Part shown: positions 52,698 through 61,257 of the stretch, in pieces
Numbering within the stretch: the stretch's first letter is position 1
Layout: each line of letters begins with the position of its first letter
Source: Deinococcus sp. Arct2-2
GTDB taxonomy: Bacteria > Deinococcota > Deinococci > Deinococcales > Deinococcaceae
NCBI RefSeq assembly: GCF_004801315.1
Contig: NZ_SSNW01000002.1
Coordinates: 1-64,000, forward strand
DNA length: 64,000 bases
Reading direction: 5' to 3'
Notes under the pieces: generated by a model
Seen by the model: only the letters and a program-made list of their open reading frames with translations
Database searches by the model: none
What the model was told of the DNA's origin: nothing
Made by a program: the position numbers and the translations under genes

Positions 52698-53255
52698 CTA
52701 TTGCCGCAACAGCGCATTCACCGCGTCCTTGATGGCTTGTCTGCGTTGAGCATCGTCCGTTTCTTGTTCCGATCCGTCCATCAGCAGGGGCCGGGTTTGC
52801 GTCAGGGCAATGACCAGATCGAGCAGGATATTGGGCGGAAAGGTGGCACTCAGCACGCCCGCCTCCTGTGCCTTACGAATTTCAGCCACTTTATGACGGT
52901 TGGCCTCGATCACCGCCTCAATCTTCATGCCTACCGCGCCACGTTCTAAGCCGTCCCACGCCCCTATCCGGGAGACTTCGGGATACTTTTGAAACTGATC
53001 GAACAGCCGGGCAGCGTACTCTGCGAGGTCCTGCACGTCCACCGGAACGTCGTCCATATTGCGAACGATGAGGGCGTCGAATACGGCGTCAAACAACTGG
53101 TCTTTGCTGTGGTAATAGGCGTAGATCATGGCTTTATTGCTGCCCGAAGTTTCCGCAATCCGGTCTATGCGTGCACCCGCAATGCCGTAGCGGGCAAATT
53201 CAGCGGTAGCTGCCTCCAAAATCCGTTGCCGTGTAGCCTGAGCGTCTCTCTTCAC
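52698..53255 (-). CDS. TetR family repressor of the divergent aldo/keto reductase
   Basis: The product has 185 residues. The helix-turn-helix is RQRILEAATAEFARYGIAGARIDRIAETSGSNKAMIYAYYHSKDQLFDAVFD (about 9-60); the remaining helices bind an unknown ligand. The GTG at 53255 is chosen over the frame to 53315 because a TATGCT -10 box (53267-53262) ends 6 bases before it, which gives a leaderless mRNA, and because the longer frame would translate through the operator. Two copies of an AACCAnnTGGTT operator flank the divergent promoter. Confidence 0.87.
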   Translation of the reverse strand: MKRDAQATRQRILEAATAEFARYGIAGARIDRIAETSGSNKAMIYAYYHSKDQLFDAVFDALIVRNMDDVPVDVQDLAEYAARLFDQFQKYPEVSRIGAWDGLERGAVGMKIEAVIEANRHKVAEIRKAQEAGVLSATFPPNILLDLVIALTQTRPLLMDGSEQETDDAQRRQAIKDAVNALLRQ

Positions 53256-53261
53256 ACCCAG

Positions 53262-53267
53262 AGCATA
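53262..53267 (-). promoter_or_regulatory. -10 box of the TetR gene (leaderless)
   Basis: TATGCT on the minus strand, 6 bases before the GTG start. It abuts the left operator, so binding would block the repressor's own transcription. Confidence 0.5.
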
Positions 53268-53285
53268 CAACCAACTGGTTGCTTG
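53264..53285. promoter_or_regulatory. Left TetR operator
   Basis: catacaaccaactggttgctt with core aaccaactggtt at 53269-53280, an AACCA-nn-TGGTT dyad. It covers the first bases of the -35 of the divergent promoter. The right operator (53318-53340) is its inverted copy, 56 bases away centre to centre. Confidence 0.75.
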
Positions 53286-53311
53286 ACTTCTTGGGGCAGG
53301 CCTGCTGTAAT
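53283..53311 (+). promoter_or_regulatory. Promoter of the aldo/keto reductase gene
   Basis: TTGACT (53283-53288) and TGTAAT (53306-53311) are spaced by exactly 17 bases. The left operator touches the -35 and the right operator starts 7 bases past the -10, at the expected transcription start. Confidence 0.75.
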
Positions 53312-53317
53312 GCATTT

Positions 53318-53340
53318 ACCAAGCAACCAGTTGGTTGCAT
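53318..53340. promoter_or_regulatory. Right TetR operator
   Basis: accaagcaaccagttggttg then cat, with core aaccagttggtt at 53325-53336. It is the reverse complement of the left operator over about 20 bases, including flanks (caagcaacc and gcata). Confidence 0.75.
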
Positions 53341-53405
53341 ACAAGGATTCTCAGGATGCTGAAGCAGTTCAGCCGCCGTCCCACACCGCTTTGGAGGCAC
53401 CACTT

Positions 53406-54452
53406 ATGCGTTACAACAAACTGGGCAACACCGGACTTTTCGTTTCAGAACTGGCCTTCGGCACCATGACCTTCGGGGCCAGCGGCCCATTTGCGGCGAT
53501 GGGCAAAGTCGAGCAGGCTGAGGCCGATGCGTTGTTGGCCCGCGCCATCGAAGCAGGCGTCAATTTGATAGACACCGCCGACACCTATTCGGGCGGCGAC
53601 TCCGAGCGCATCACAGGACAAGCCCTCAAAAACCTCGGCGTCCGGCGGGATGAGATCGTGGTGGCTACCAAAGTGTTTGGCGATGTGGGCACTGGCCCGA
53701 ACGCTCGCGGTTCGTCGCGCGGGCACATTCTGGACGCCGCCCACGCCAGCCTCGAACGGCTGCAACTCGATCACATCGATCTCTATCAGCTCCACGGTTT
53801 TGACCCGGCCACGCCCATAGAAGAAACCCTGACTGCGTTGAACGATCTGGTCAGGCAAGGGGTGGTGCGCTATATCGGCGTGTCGAACTGGGCTGCGTGG
53901 CAAATCAGCAAGGCTCTCGGCGTCTCGGCGCTGCACCACCTGACCAAATTTGCTTCACTTCAGGCCTATTACACGTTGGCGGCCCGTGATCTGGAACGCG
54001 AAATTGCGCCGATGGCTCAGAGCGAAGGCTTGGGTCTGCTGGTCTGGAGTCCTTTGGCGGGCGGTTTGCTCAGCGGCAAAGTCAACCGGACTCAGGACGC
54101 GGGGGCAGGCACGCGGCGCGGCGCGATGGCTTTTCCGCCTGTCGACATGAACCGGGCTTACTCCGTCATAGACGTGCTTCAGGAGTTGGCCGAGCAGAAG
54201 GACGCGACAGTCGCGCAACTGGCGATTGCCTGGCTGCTGCACCAACCCCACGTTACGAGTGTGCTGCTGGGCACCCGCAAACTGGAACAGTTGAACGACA
54301 ATCTGGGCGCTGTAGATGTGACACTCTCCGCAGATGAGCTTCGGCGCTTGAGTGAAGTCAGTGCGCTGCCCGCCGAATATCCCGGCTGGATGCTGGACAT
54401 GTGGAGCGGGGCGCGGGCACAGCAGTTGGCCGATGCGGGCCGTCCGGCGTAG
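53406..54452 (+). CDS. Aldo/keto reductase under TetR control
   Basis: NADPH-dependent carbonyl reductase, cytoplasmic. The product has 348 residues. It shows MRYNKLGNTGLFVSELAFGTMTFG, AIEAGVNLIDTADTYSGGDSE (catalytic Asp/Tyr, about 48-65), IVVATKVFGDVG (Lys), HIDLYQLHGFDPATPIEET (His), VRYIGVSNWAAWQI, LLVWSPLAGGLLSGK and VTSVLLGTRKLEQLNDNL (cofactor end). GGAGG before the ATG at 53406; the longer frame from 52989 is not coding. Probably induced when a ligand releases the divergent TetR repressor. The substrate is unknown. Confidence 0.9.
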   Translation: MRYNKLGNTGLFVSELAFGTMTFGASGPFAAMGKVEQAEADALLARAIEAGVNLIDTADTYSGGDSERITGQALKNLGVRRDEIVVATKVFGDVGTGPNARGSSRGHILDAAHASLERLQLDHIDLYQLHGFDPATPIEETLTALNDLVRQGVVRYIGVSNWAAWQISKALGVSALHHLTKFASLQAYYTLAARDLEREIAPMAQSEGLGLLVWSPLAGGLLSGKVNRTQDAGAGTRRGAMAFPPVDMNRAYSVIDVLQELAEQKDATVAQLAIAWLLHQPHVTSVLLGTRKLEQLNDNLGAVDVTLSADELRRLSEVSALPAEYPGWMLDMWSGARAQQLADAGRPA

Positions 54453-54518
54453 GCCCAAGCCATTGCCTCTTCAGCACTTTCGCCCCAAGCTTGGCCCCAT
54501 GTCCCCGCAGGAGAACCT

Positions 54519-55577
54519 ATGAAGCTCACCGATTTCCGTACTCTTGGCCGTTCAGGTCTGATCGTCAGCCCGCTCTCCCTTGGCACCATGACCTTCGGCA
54601 CGCCGCGCTGGGGGTCTACCGATGACGTGTCGGAGAGCATTTTTAACGAGTACGTAGATGCAGGTGGCAACTTTATAGACACCGCCGATGTGTATTCGGG
54701 CGGGCGCAGCGAGGAATTGGTGGGCCAATACACGGCGGCCCGAAAGCTGAGAAACCAATTGGTGCTCGCCACCAAATTTACCTTCGGGGCGGTGCGCGGC
54801 AATCCGAATGCCAGCGGCAATGGGCGCAAAAACATGCACCGGGCGCTGGAAGGTTCGCTGCGCCGCCTGAACACCGACTACATCGACCTCTACTGGATGC
54901 ACGCTTGGGACGCCGTGACGCCCGCAGAAGAAGTGGTGCAGTCGCTCAGCGACCTTGTGCGTGCGGGAACGATCCGGTATTACGGCTTTTCCAACGTGCC
55001 CGCGTGGTATTTGGCCCGCGCCGCCACACTGGCCGCCGAGAATGGACTCCCCGGCCCAGTGGCCTTGCAAGCGCAGTATTCCCTCGTAGAACGCGGGATC
55101 GAGCAGGAATATGTCCCCGCCGCCAAAGCGTGTGGCATTGGCATTACGCCTTGGAGTCCGTTGGGGGCGGGCTTTTTAAGTGGCAAATACACCCGCGAAT
55201 CGGCGGGGGCCAGTGCCGCAGCGGGAGACAAGACAGGGCGGCTCAGCGGCCCCAACCCCTTTGGCGATACCAAGTTCACCGAGCACAACTGGCAAGTGCT
55301 GGACGCCGTGCGCGAAATAGCTGCCGAAGTCGAGTGCCCGCCTGCGCAGGTGGCCCTCGCTTGGGTCTTGGCGCAACCCGGCGTGTCTGCGCCCATCGTG
55401 GGGGCCAGCAAACTAGAGCAGTTGCACGACAGTTTCAAGGCACTTGATCTGCACCTGACGCCCGACCACCTGAAGCGCCTGCATGACCGCAGCGTGCTTG
55501 ACCCGGCGCACGGAATGACCAAAATGCTGAAAAACGCCGTGTTTGGCGGGGCTTCGGTACAGGGTTGGGAAGACTGA
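54519..55577 (+). CDS. Aldo/keto reductase, second in tandem
   Basis: The product has 352 residues, of the same YajO/PdxI-like AKR branch as the gene before it, and probably a duplicate. Signatures: FRTLGRSGLIVSPLSLGTMTFG, YVDAGGNFIDTADVYSGGRSEELVG, LVLATKFTFGAVRGNPNASGNGRKNMHRALEGSLRRL, YIDLYWMHAWDAVTPAEEV, YYGFSNVPAWYLARA, ITPWSPLGAGFLSGKYTRE and VSAPIVGASKLEQLHDS. CAGGAG precedes the ATG. The 66-base gap to the preceding gene has no clear terminator, so both may share the TetR-controlled promoter. Confidence 0.9.
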   Translation: MKLTDFRTLGRSGLIVSPLSLGTMTFGTPRWGSTDDVSESIFNEYVDAGGNFIDTADVYSGGRSEELVGQYTAARKLRNQLVLATKFTFGAVRGNPNASGNGRKNMHRALEGSLRRLNTDYIDLYWMHAWDAVTPAEEVVQSLSDLVRAGTIRYYGFSNVPAWYLARAATLAAENGLPGPVALQAQYSLVERGIEQEYVPAAKACGIGITPWSPLGAGFLSGKYTRESAGASAAAGDKTGRLSGPNPFGDTKFTEHNWQVLDAVREIAAEVECPPAQVALAWVLAQPGVSAPIVGASKLEQLHDSFKALDLHLTPDHLKRLHDRSVLDPAHGMTKMLKNAVFGGASVQGWED

Positions 55578-55602
55578 GATTCGTTTGGCACCACTTCGAC
55601 GC

Positions 55603-56622
55603 TTAGCCGGGGCTGCGCTTCACGTCCATCACGGCCACCAACAGAGCGTGCGGCAGCGTCAGCGCAGCTATTAGGGCCAGATACAGCGCGGCGAAGGTTT
55701 CCAGATTGTCTACTTGCGGAGCTGCCCACAGGTACAGGCCGCCCAGCAGAGCGAGGGCGATCAGCGAAATGGGCAGTAAGTCGCGGCCAAGGCGTACCAG
55801 CGGGCGTGCGGCCACAGGTTGAAGGCCCAGCAACCGCCCCAGATGCCTCCAAGCGTGCCAGAGCGTAAAATAAATGCCGATAGACAGCGGCGCGGGTACC
55901 ACTAAAAAGGTCAAGAGGAGCAGCCCCGTTTCGGCCAACTCGGTCATGGGGACTCGGCTGGAACGCACCGTATCGGCCACATATGCCAGCAGGATGACGC
56001 CCACCGCCACCGCCAACCCGGTGAAGACGGTGGGCGACAACAGCGGAGCCGTGACCGTTAGGGTGGCTTCCGCCTGCCCAAAAGCCTGCGCCACGCCCGA
56101 CGCCAAGCGCCCGAACCATTCCGGAAAGGCCAACAGCGGCACCAGAATGGGCAGGCTTCCCCGTGCCAACAGCGTCACAGCCGCGCTCCAGCGCCCCAGC
56201 CAGCGGCGGCGGCCCTGCACCGTTTCGAGGTAATGCAGATCGCCGTGGCCCCAATGCAGGCACGACAGCAGCACGAATCCCCAGAAAGCGGCGCGGGGCA
56301 GCAGCCACCACAGGCCCAACGTAAGGGCCGCCAACAGCGCGTAGGCCGCGATATACAGCGCCACCGCGCCCAGCCGTTGCCCCCAGCGCCAGCCCAACCG
56401 GGTAGGAATCAGGTGGTCTAGCGCCCCGTGCGGAATGCCCAGCAGCACCGTACTGACCAGCAGAGGCAAATACATCAGGCGGGTGAGCGACTGCGGAAAC
56501 AGCAGCCACAGCACCAGCAGCAGCGCCATGCTGCTCCACGGAATCAGAGTAAGGGGAAGGGGAGCGGTGCGGAGGGACTGGGGCCACAACCTCACCGCCG
56601 CACGATCAGAAGTCCACTTCAT
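55603..56622 (-). CDS. blh: Brp/Blh family beta-carotene 15,15'-dioxygenase
   Basis: Integral membrane iron enzyme that cleaves beta-carotene into two retinal molecules. The product has 339 residues with about eight or nine hydrophobic helices. Histidine motifs of the family are all seen: LLGIPHGALDHLIPTRLG (about 68-85), LSCLHWGHGDLHYLETVQG (about 125-143), GIYFTLWHAWRHLGRLLG (about 245-262) and LTLPHALLVAVMDVKR at the end. The ATG at 56622 begins MKWTSDRAAV; the ribosome site is weak. No rhodopsin gene is in the window, so the retinal user must lie elsewhere or retinal serves another purpose. Confidence 0.87.
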   Translation of the reverse strand: MKWTSDRAAVRLWPQSLRTAPLPLTLIPWSSMALLLVLWLLFPQSLTRLMYLPLLVSTVLLGIPHGALDHLIPTRLGWRWGQRLGAVALYIAAYALLAALTLGLWWLLPRAAFWGFVLLSCLHWGHGDLHYLETVQGRRRWLGRWSAAVTLLARGSLPILVPLLAFPEWFGRLASGVAQAFGQAEATLTVTAPLLSPTVFTGLAVAVGVILLAYVADTVRSSRVPMTELAETGLLLLTFLVVPAPLSIGIYFTLWHAWRHLGRLLGLQPVAARPLVRLGRDLLPISLIALALLGGLYLWAAPQVDNLETFAALYLALIAALTLPHALLVAVMDVKRSPG

Positions 56623-57079
56623 GCGGCCTGAGCTTGGGCAACCTGAGCGGGGGTGGACGGGGCGTGGGCAGGCTGAACACTGGCGGCGGCGACAGGAGAG
56701 GACAGCCGCGAGGGCGAAAGCAGCACTGTGGATAGGATCAAAACGGTCACGCTCCTCCTGAAAGCCGTTCAGCAATCGTTGTTTGCCCACACCACGAACA
56801 GGGAAGCCCCACATGTGTCAAGGCCGCTTGCCGGATGGTTGCTCGGTTTCTTGCGCCTACCCTAATCAAAGCCTCAGAAGCCCGCTTCAGCAGTTCATAC
56901 AGTTGGCGCGGTCAGTTTGGGGCGGCGCTCAAACGGGCTTTGGCTCTGCTTCAGAAAGTCTTTGGGGAGGCGGGCAGCACGCTATGGTGGCCTCAAACTT
57001 GTCGGACACAGCATTCCCGGTTCGAACGTTCACCTTAACTTCAACCCACACAGGATTTCTAGCCTGTACAGGAGCAACA
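56623..57079. other. Divergent spacer between blh and an aldo/keto reductase
   Basis: No gene was found in these 457 bases; frames here are not supported. A short palindrome gttcgaac next to gaacgttc (about 57019-57031) and a TAGCCT -10-like box about 14 bases before the next gene's ATG are the only signals seen. Confidence 0.35.
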
Positions 57080-58063
57080 ATGGAACCCAGACGACTTGGC
57101 AAAACGGGGCACCTCGTCTCCCCCATCGGTTTCGGCGCTTGGGCCATCGGCGGCACGTGGGGCGCGGTAGACGACGCCACCAGCCTGACCGCGCTGCACC
57201 GCGCCCTCGATCTCGGCGTCAATTTTTTTGATACGGCGGACGTGTACGGCGACGGCCACAGCGAAAAACTGCTGGCCCGCCTGCGCCGCGAGCGATCCGA
57301 GCCATTTGTGGTAGCCACCAAAGCGGGCCGCCGCCTTGACCCACACACCGCCGCGGGCTACACCCGCCAGAACTTGCGGGCTTTTGTAGAACGGAGCCTG
57401 AATAATCTGGGGGTGGAAACGCTGGATCTGCTGCAGCTGCACTGCCCGCCGAGTGAAGTGTATGAGCGGGATGACGTGTACGCCGCGCTTGATGAGATGG
57501 TGCAGGGCGGCCTGCTGCGGGCGTACGGCGTAAGTGTGGAAACGGTGCAAGAAGCCCTGACGGCCATTCAGCATCCCCATGTGGCGACGGTGCAGATCAT
57601 CTTCAACGCCTTCCGGCTCAAGCCTGCCGAGGAATTGTTTGCAGCGGCGCGGGAGCATGACGTGGGCATCATCGCGCGGGTGCCGCTCGCCAGTGGCCTG
57701 CTCAGCGGCAAGCTAAGGCGCGACACCGCCTTTGCCGAAGACGATCACCGCCGCTTCAACCGTCACGGCGAGGCCTTTGACCGGGGCGAGACCTTTTCGG
57801 GCGTGGACTACGACACGGGGCTGGAGGCGGTGGAGCGGTTGCGCCCGCTGGTGCCGCAGGGCGCGACGTTAGCCCAATTTGCCCTGCGCTGGATTTTGAT
57901 GTTTCCGGAAGTCAGTTGCGCCATCCCCGGAGCCAAAACGCCCCAGCAGGTGGCCGACAATACGGCAGCGGCAGCGCTTCCGCCCCTGACCGAAGAGCAG
58001 ATGCAGGGCGTGCAGGCCGTGTACGACGACCTGATTCGCGCACAAGTTCACCCGCTGTGGTGA
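57080..58063 (+). CDS. Aldo/keto reductase, third copy
   Basis: The product has 327 residues: [52 protein letters not shown] (Asp/Tyr), [12 protein letters not shown] (Lys), [15 protein letters not shown] (His), [35 protein letters not shown] and [17 protein letters not shown]. It belongs to a different AKR branch from the two genes before (YghZ/general stress Gsp69-like). AGGAG is well placed before the ATG at 57080; the frame upstream to 56783 is not coding. A terminator follows at 58130. The substrate is unknown. Confidence 0.9.
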   Translation: MEPRRLGKTGHLVSPIGFGAWAIGGTWGAVDDATSLTALHRALDLGVNFFDTADVYGDGHSEKLLARLRRERSEPFVVATKAGRRLDPHTAAGYTRQNLRAFVERSLNNLGVETLDLLQLHCPPSEVYERDDVYAALDEMVQGGLLRAYGVSVETVQEALTAIQHPHVATVQIIFNAFRLKPAEELFAAAREHDVGIIARVPLASGLLSGKLRRDTAFAEDDHRRFNRHGEAFDRGETFSGVDYDTGLEAVERLRPLVPQGATLAQFALRWILMFPEVSCAIPGAKTPQQVADNTAAAALPPLTEEQMQGVQAVYDDLIRAQVHPLW

Positions 58064-58100
58064 GGGGATTTTAAATGTATTGCAGCGTTCAATTCTTTAT

Positions 58101-58150
58101 CCCTCTGCCCTTGTAGGAGAGGGCGTTGCGAGTCCCGCAGGTGGAGAGGG
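58101..58150. repeat. Dispersed repeat of the CCCTTGTRGGAGAGGG type
   Basis: ccctctgcccttgtaggaga then gggcgttgcgagtcccgcag and gtggagaggg. It is a relative of the element at 62603-62650 (cccctcgccccttgtgggag). Its 3' part forms the left arm of the terminator that follows. Confidence 0.6.
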
Positions 58151-58178
58151 CAAGAACTTCTTGTTCGGGACTCTTTTT
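58130..58178 (+). terminator. Terminator after the aldo/keto reductase
   Basis: A perfect 8-bp stem, gagtcccg (58130-58137) and cgggactc (58166-58173), with a small hairpin in its loop, is followed by TTTTT. It lies between convergent genes. Confidence 0.7.
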
Positions 58179-58226
58179 AAACTCGTATTATTCGCACATT
58201 CTCTGAGAGTCTGAGCAGAACAGATT

Positions 58227-59270
58227 TCACACGAAGCTGTCCACCACCGTCATTCCTAGCCCTGCGAACTGGTTCATGTTTATCAGTGCGTCAATAGACT
58301 CGGCCAGCGAAATGCGGTTGCCGATCAGTCGATCTGGCTTCAGCAGGCCGCCTTCGATCATTCTCAGCATCTCCGGGTAGGCGTGGGCGGCGAGGCCGTG
58401 ACTGCCGTAGATTTCGAGTTCGCGCGAAATTACGGCGTCCATTGGCACAGCGGGGTGGCGTTGATCGGCCAGCAACAGGCCCACTTGCACATGCCGCCCC
58501 CGCGTTCGCAGGTTTTGCACCGAATTGAAACACGTCTGCGGGTGCCCCAGCGCATCGAGGGAAAGATGCACGCCGCCCCCAGAGAGTTCGCGCACGGCGG
58601 TCACCACGTCCGGAAGAGTGCGACTGTTGACGGTCTGATCGGCACCCAGTTGGCGGGCGAAGTCTAGCTTGGCATCGTCTATATCGATGGCAATGACGCT
58701 GGCTCCGTGCGCTTTGGCAATCATGATGGCCGACAAGCCTATGCCGCCGCAGCCATGCACGGCCACCCATTCGCCGCCGCGCACCCGGCCCTGCTGCACC
58801 ACCGCCCGAAAAGAGGTGGCAAAGCGGCAGCCGAGGCTGGCAGCGGTCACAAAGTCCATGCTGCCCGGTAGGCGCACCAGATTTTGATCGGCAAACCCGA
58901 GCGCCACGTATTCGGCAAACGATCCCCAATGCGTGAATCCGGGCTGAAATTGCCGCTCGCACACCTGCTGATGCCCCGCCTGACACTGAGAACAGCGCCC
59001 GCAGCCGCAGACAAATGGTAAGGTCACGCGGTCTCCGGCCCGCCACTGCTGCACCTGTGCGCCCACCGCCACCACCGTTCCGGCGAGTTCGTGACCCGGA
59101 ATATGGGGCAAGGCAATATCGGGGTCGTGACCCATCCAGCCGTGCCAATCGCTGCGGCACACGCCTGTGGCCCCCACCTGCACCACCACACCATCGGGGG
59201 CGGGAACAGGATCGGGCACAGTCACGAGTTCAGGCCGCTCGCCAAACGCGGTATACATGACGGCTTTCAT
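58227..59270 (-). CDS. Zinc-dependent alcohol dehydrogenase
   Basis: Medium-chain dehydrogenase, NAD(P)-dependent, cytoplasmic. The product has 347 residues. Catalytic zinc: [14 protein letters not shown] (Cys near 38) and [13 protein letters not shown] (His-Glu near 62). Structural zinc: [17 protein letters not shown] (four cysteines, about 93-109). Cofactor fold: [31 protein letters not shown] (about 168-198), the final Asp pointing to [18 protein letters not shown] follows. It starts at the ATG at 59270 with a weak ribosome site. It resembles the secondary alcohol/aryl alcohol branch; substrate not predictable. Confidence 0.9.
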   Translation of the reverse strand: MKAVMYTAFGERPELVTVPDPVPAPDGVVVQVGATGVCRSDWHGWMGHDPDIALPHIPGHELAGTVVAVGAQVQQWRAGDRVTLPFVCGCGRCSQCQAGHQQVCERQFQPGFTHWGSFAEYVALGFADQNLVRLPGSMDFVTAASLGCRFATSFRAVVQQGRVRGGEWVAVHGCGGIGLSAIMIAKAHGASVIAIDIDDAKLDFARQLGADQTVNSRTLPDVVTAVRELSGGGVHLSLDALGHPQTCFNSVQNLRTRGRHVQVGLLLADQRHPAVPMDAVISRELEIYGSHGLAAHAYPEMLRMIEGGLLKPDRLIGNRISLAESIDALINMNQFAGLGMTVVDSFV

Positions 59271-59425
59271 GTGCAGACTCTCATAGGCAGACTCTAGCGG
59301 GCGGGCAGGGTTGGCAGTGCCTTGAGGCCAATCGGGTACGGTTGCCCCCTGACCAAATTAACCCTGCTCAGATTGAATAGCCCTGTGTTCGACTTTTTAA
59401 CAACTCAGAACCTCTGAAACACACC

Positions 59426-60961
59426 CTAATAGCCGTCCACAGCCGGATCGAACACCGAGACGCGGTTACGTCCGGCGCGTTTGGCGGTGTACATGCTCAG
59501 GTCAGCTTGGCGCAGGCCGTCGCTGAGCGCGCCCCGCACAGAAGTCACTCCGGCGCTGACCGTGACCCGGAGGGGGCTGGCCGCCCACTGCGCTTCACAG
59601 GCCACCCGAATCTGTTCCAGCGTCGCGGCCAAGCTGTCCGGATTTTGTTGGAGCCTTCCCACCACAAATTCATCGCCGCCCAGCCGCGCCAACAGGTCAC
59701 CCGGCTCGGTGTAGCGCAGAAATAGGGCCGCCAGTTCCCGGAGTACCTGATCTCCGGCAGTGTGCCCAAAGCTATCGTTGATGTGCTTGAAGTGGTCTAT
59801 GTCGATGAAAGCCAGCGTGAGAGGCGAGCCGGAAGCCACTTTCTCGCCGCACCATTGCTCGAAATAGCGCCTGTTTTTGAGGCCCGTCAATTCGTCGGTC
59901 ACGCTGACCGTTTTCAGGTCGTCTTGCCGGGCCTCTAGCGCGTGCATGGTGCGGCGCAACAGTTCCATATTCCGGCGTGTTTCCTCGGTGCGGTGAACTG
60001 TTTCTACTACCTTGAGTTGGGTGCTCAGTTCCTCTGTGTGGCGGGTTTTGACCGCAGCCACCATGTCCAGCAAGGTCAGGTAGGCCGCCTGAAACTCGCC
60101 CAGCCGTGCCTGTGCCGAGGCCCGCACCTGCAACACATCGTCCAGCATGTCTACGCGGGTGGTGTCCCACGCTGCCAGCTCATCCAAGTGCGCGAGTGCG
60201 GACGCGGGATCGCCGTGCTGTGCTTCCAATTTCGCCAGATGAAAGGTCAGAAAACGGCAACTTTCTAAGGGGAGGCTGCGGGCCAACGCAGCGGTCAGAC
60301 GGGTGCGGGCCGCGCTCACCTCGCCTGCCGCTGCCAAGCGCAACGCCTGTTGACTCACCACGCCCACCCAATACGGCCAAGCGTGGGCGGCAATGACCTG
60401 TTCTTCGGCCACATCCAGCATGATTTGGCTGCGTTCCGTGTGGCCCAAATCCTGCTCGGCCACGCTGATATTAAAAGCCGCCAAACCCAACGTCGCTTCT
60501 AGGCCCGGCCCGGCTTCATGGGCCACATCAAAGGCCATCTGATAGCGCAGCCGCGCCCGCTCTGGATCGTCCCAGATCAGTTGCACGCCAATGTCGTTAT
60601 GGGCCAGCGCCGCCATTTCAGCGTCTCCAGCTTGCTGAGCGAGGGCCAATTGCTCCTGAAACAGAGCCAACGCCTGCGGAGCCTGCCCGATGGACATCAG
60701 CACCGCACCTTTCACGTTTACGGCCCGTGCCAGCCAGACCAATTGACCCGCTTCGCGCAACGACGGTTCTGCGGCGTCGACGTCCTCTAGTGCTTCCGGA
60801 TAGCGCCCCTCACGCCAATTCAAGTAGGCCCGCAAGACCAAGGCCTGTGCCGACTGTTGGACTGGTTGTTCTGTAGGGGTAAACTCCGCAAAAGCCCAAG
60901 CCGCCGCCGGGTCGCTCATTCGGCTGGCCCAAGCGCACTCGGCGGCTTGTTGATCGGTCAT
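59426..60961 (-). CDS. TPR-containing diguanylate cyclase
   Basis: The product has 511 residues, soluble. Residues 1 to about 310 are helical TPR-like repeats (ALVLRAYLNWREGRYPEALEDVDAAEPSLREAG, ALALFQEQLALAQQAGDAEMAALAHNDIGVQL and others), a likely protein-binding solenoid. A short coiled coil (about 315-350, RRNMELLRRTMHALEARQDDL) joins it to the GGDEF domain (about 352-511): DELTGLKNRRYFEQWC, IDIDHFKHINDSFGHTAGDQVLRELA and an intact RLGGDEF. The inhibitory RxxD is changed to EPGD. It begins with the ATG at 60961 (GGGGA upstream). Expected to make cyclic di-GMP in response to a TPR-bound partner. Confidence 0.88.
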   Translation of the reverse strand: MTDQQAAECAWASRMSDPAAAWAFAEFTPTEQPVQQSAQALVLRAYLNWREGRYPEALEDVDAAEPSLREAGQLVWLARAVNVKGAVLMSIGQAPQALALFQEQLALAQQAGDAEMAALAHNDIGVQLIWDDPERARLRYQMAFDVAHEAGPGLEATLGLAAFNISVAEQDLGHTERSQIMLDVAEEQVIAAHAWPYWVGVVSQQALRLAAAGEVSAARTRLTAALARSLPLESCRFLTFHLAKLEAQHGDPASALAHLDELAAWDTTRVDMLDDVLQVRASAQARLGEFQAAYLTLLDMVAAVKTRHTEELSTQLKVVETVHRTEETRRNMELLRRTMHALEARQDDLKTVSVTDELTGLKNRRYFEQWCGEKVASGSPLTLAFIDIDHFKHINDSFGHTAGDQVLRELAALFLRYTEPGDLLARLGGDEFVVGRLQQNPDSLAATLEQIRVACEAQWAASPLRVTVSAGVTSVRGALSDGLRQADLSMYTAKRAGRNRVSVFDPAVDGY

Positions 60962-61257
60962 TCCCCAATATGGCAGATGGCCCAGTCTCCAAATGCTGTG
61001 TTTTTAGGCCAAACTGCGCGGACGAGGGGGTATGGAGAGAGGGGCAAGGGCGGCAGCTTATTCGCTGGCACATTCCACCCTTCTCAAGTGGGCTACCGCG
61101 CAAAAATGCGGGGCAGCGGCCACCAGAGCGGGACGGCAGCGGCTCCAGTTCATAATTACCGCCCCGCCACACGCTTTTGCCCTCAGTCCTGCGCCGTCTG
61201 TTCCTCTATTGTAGGGTTGCGTTCAATCCCCTTCATTCGTCCTCAGAGGAACTTCCC

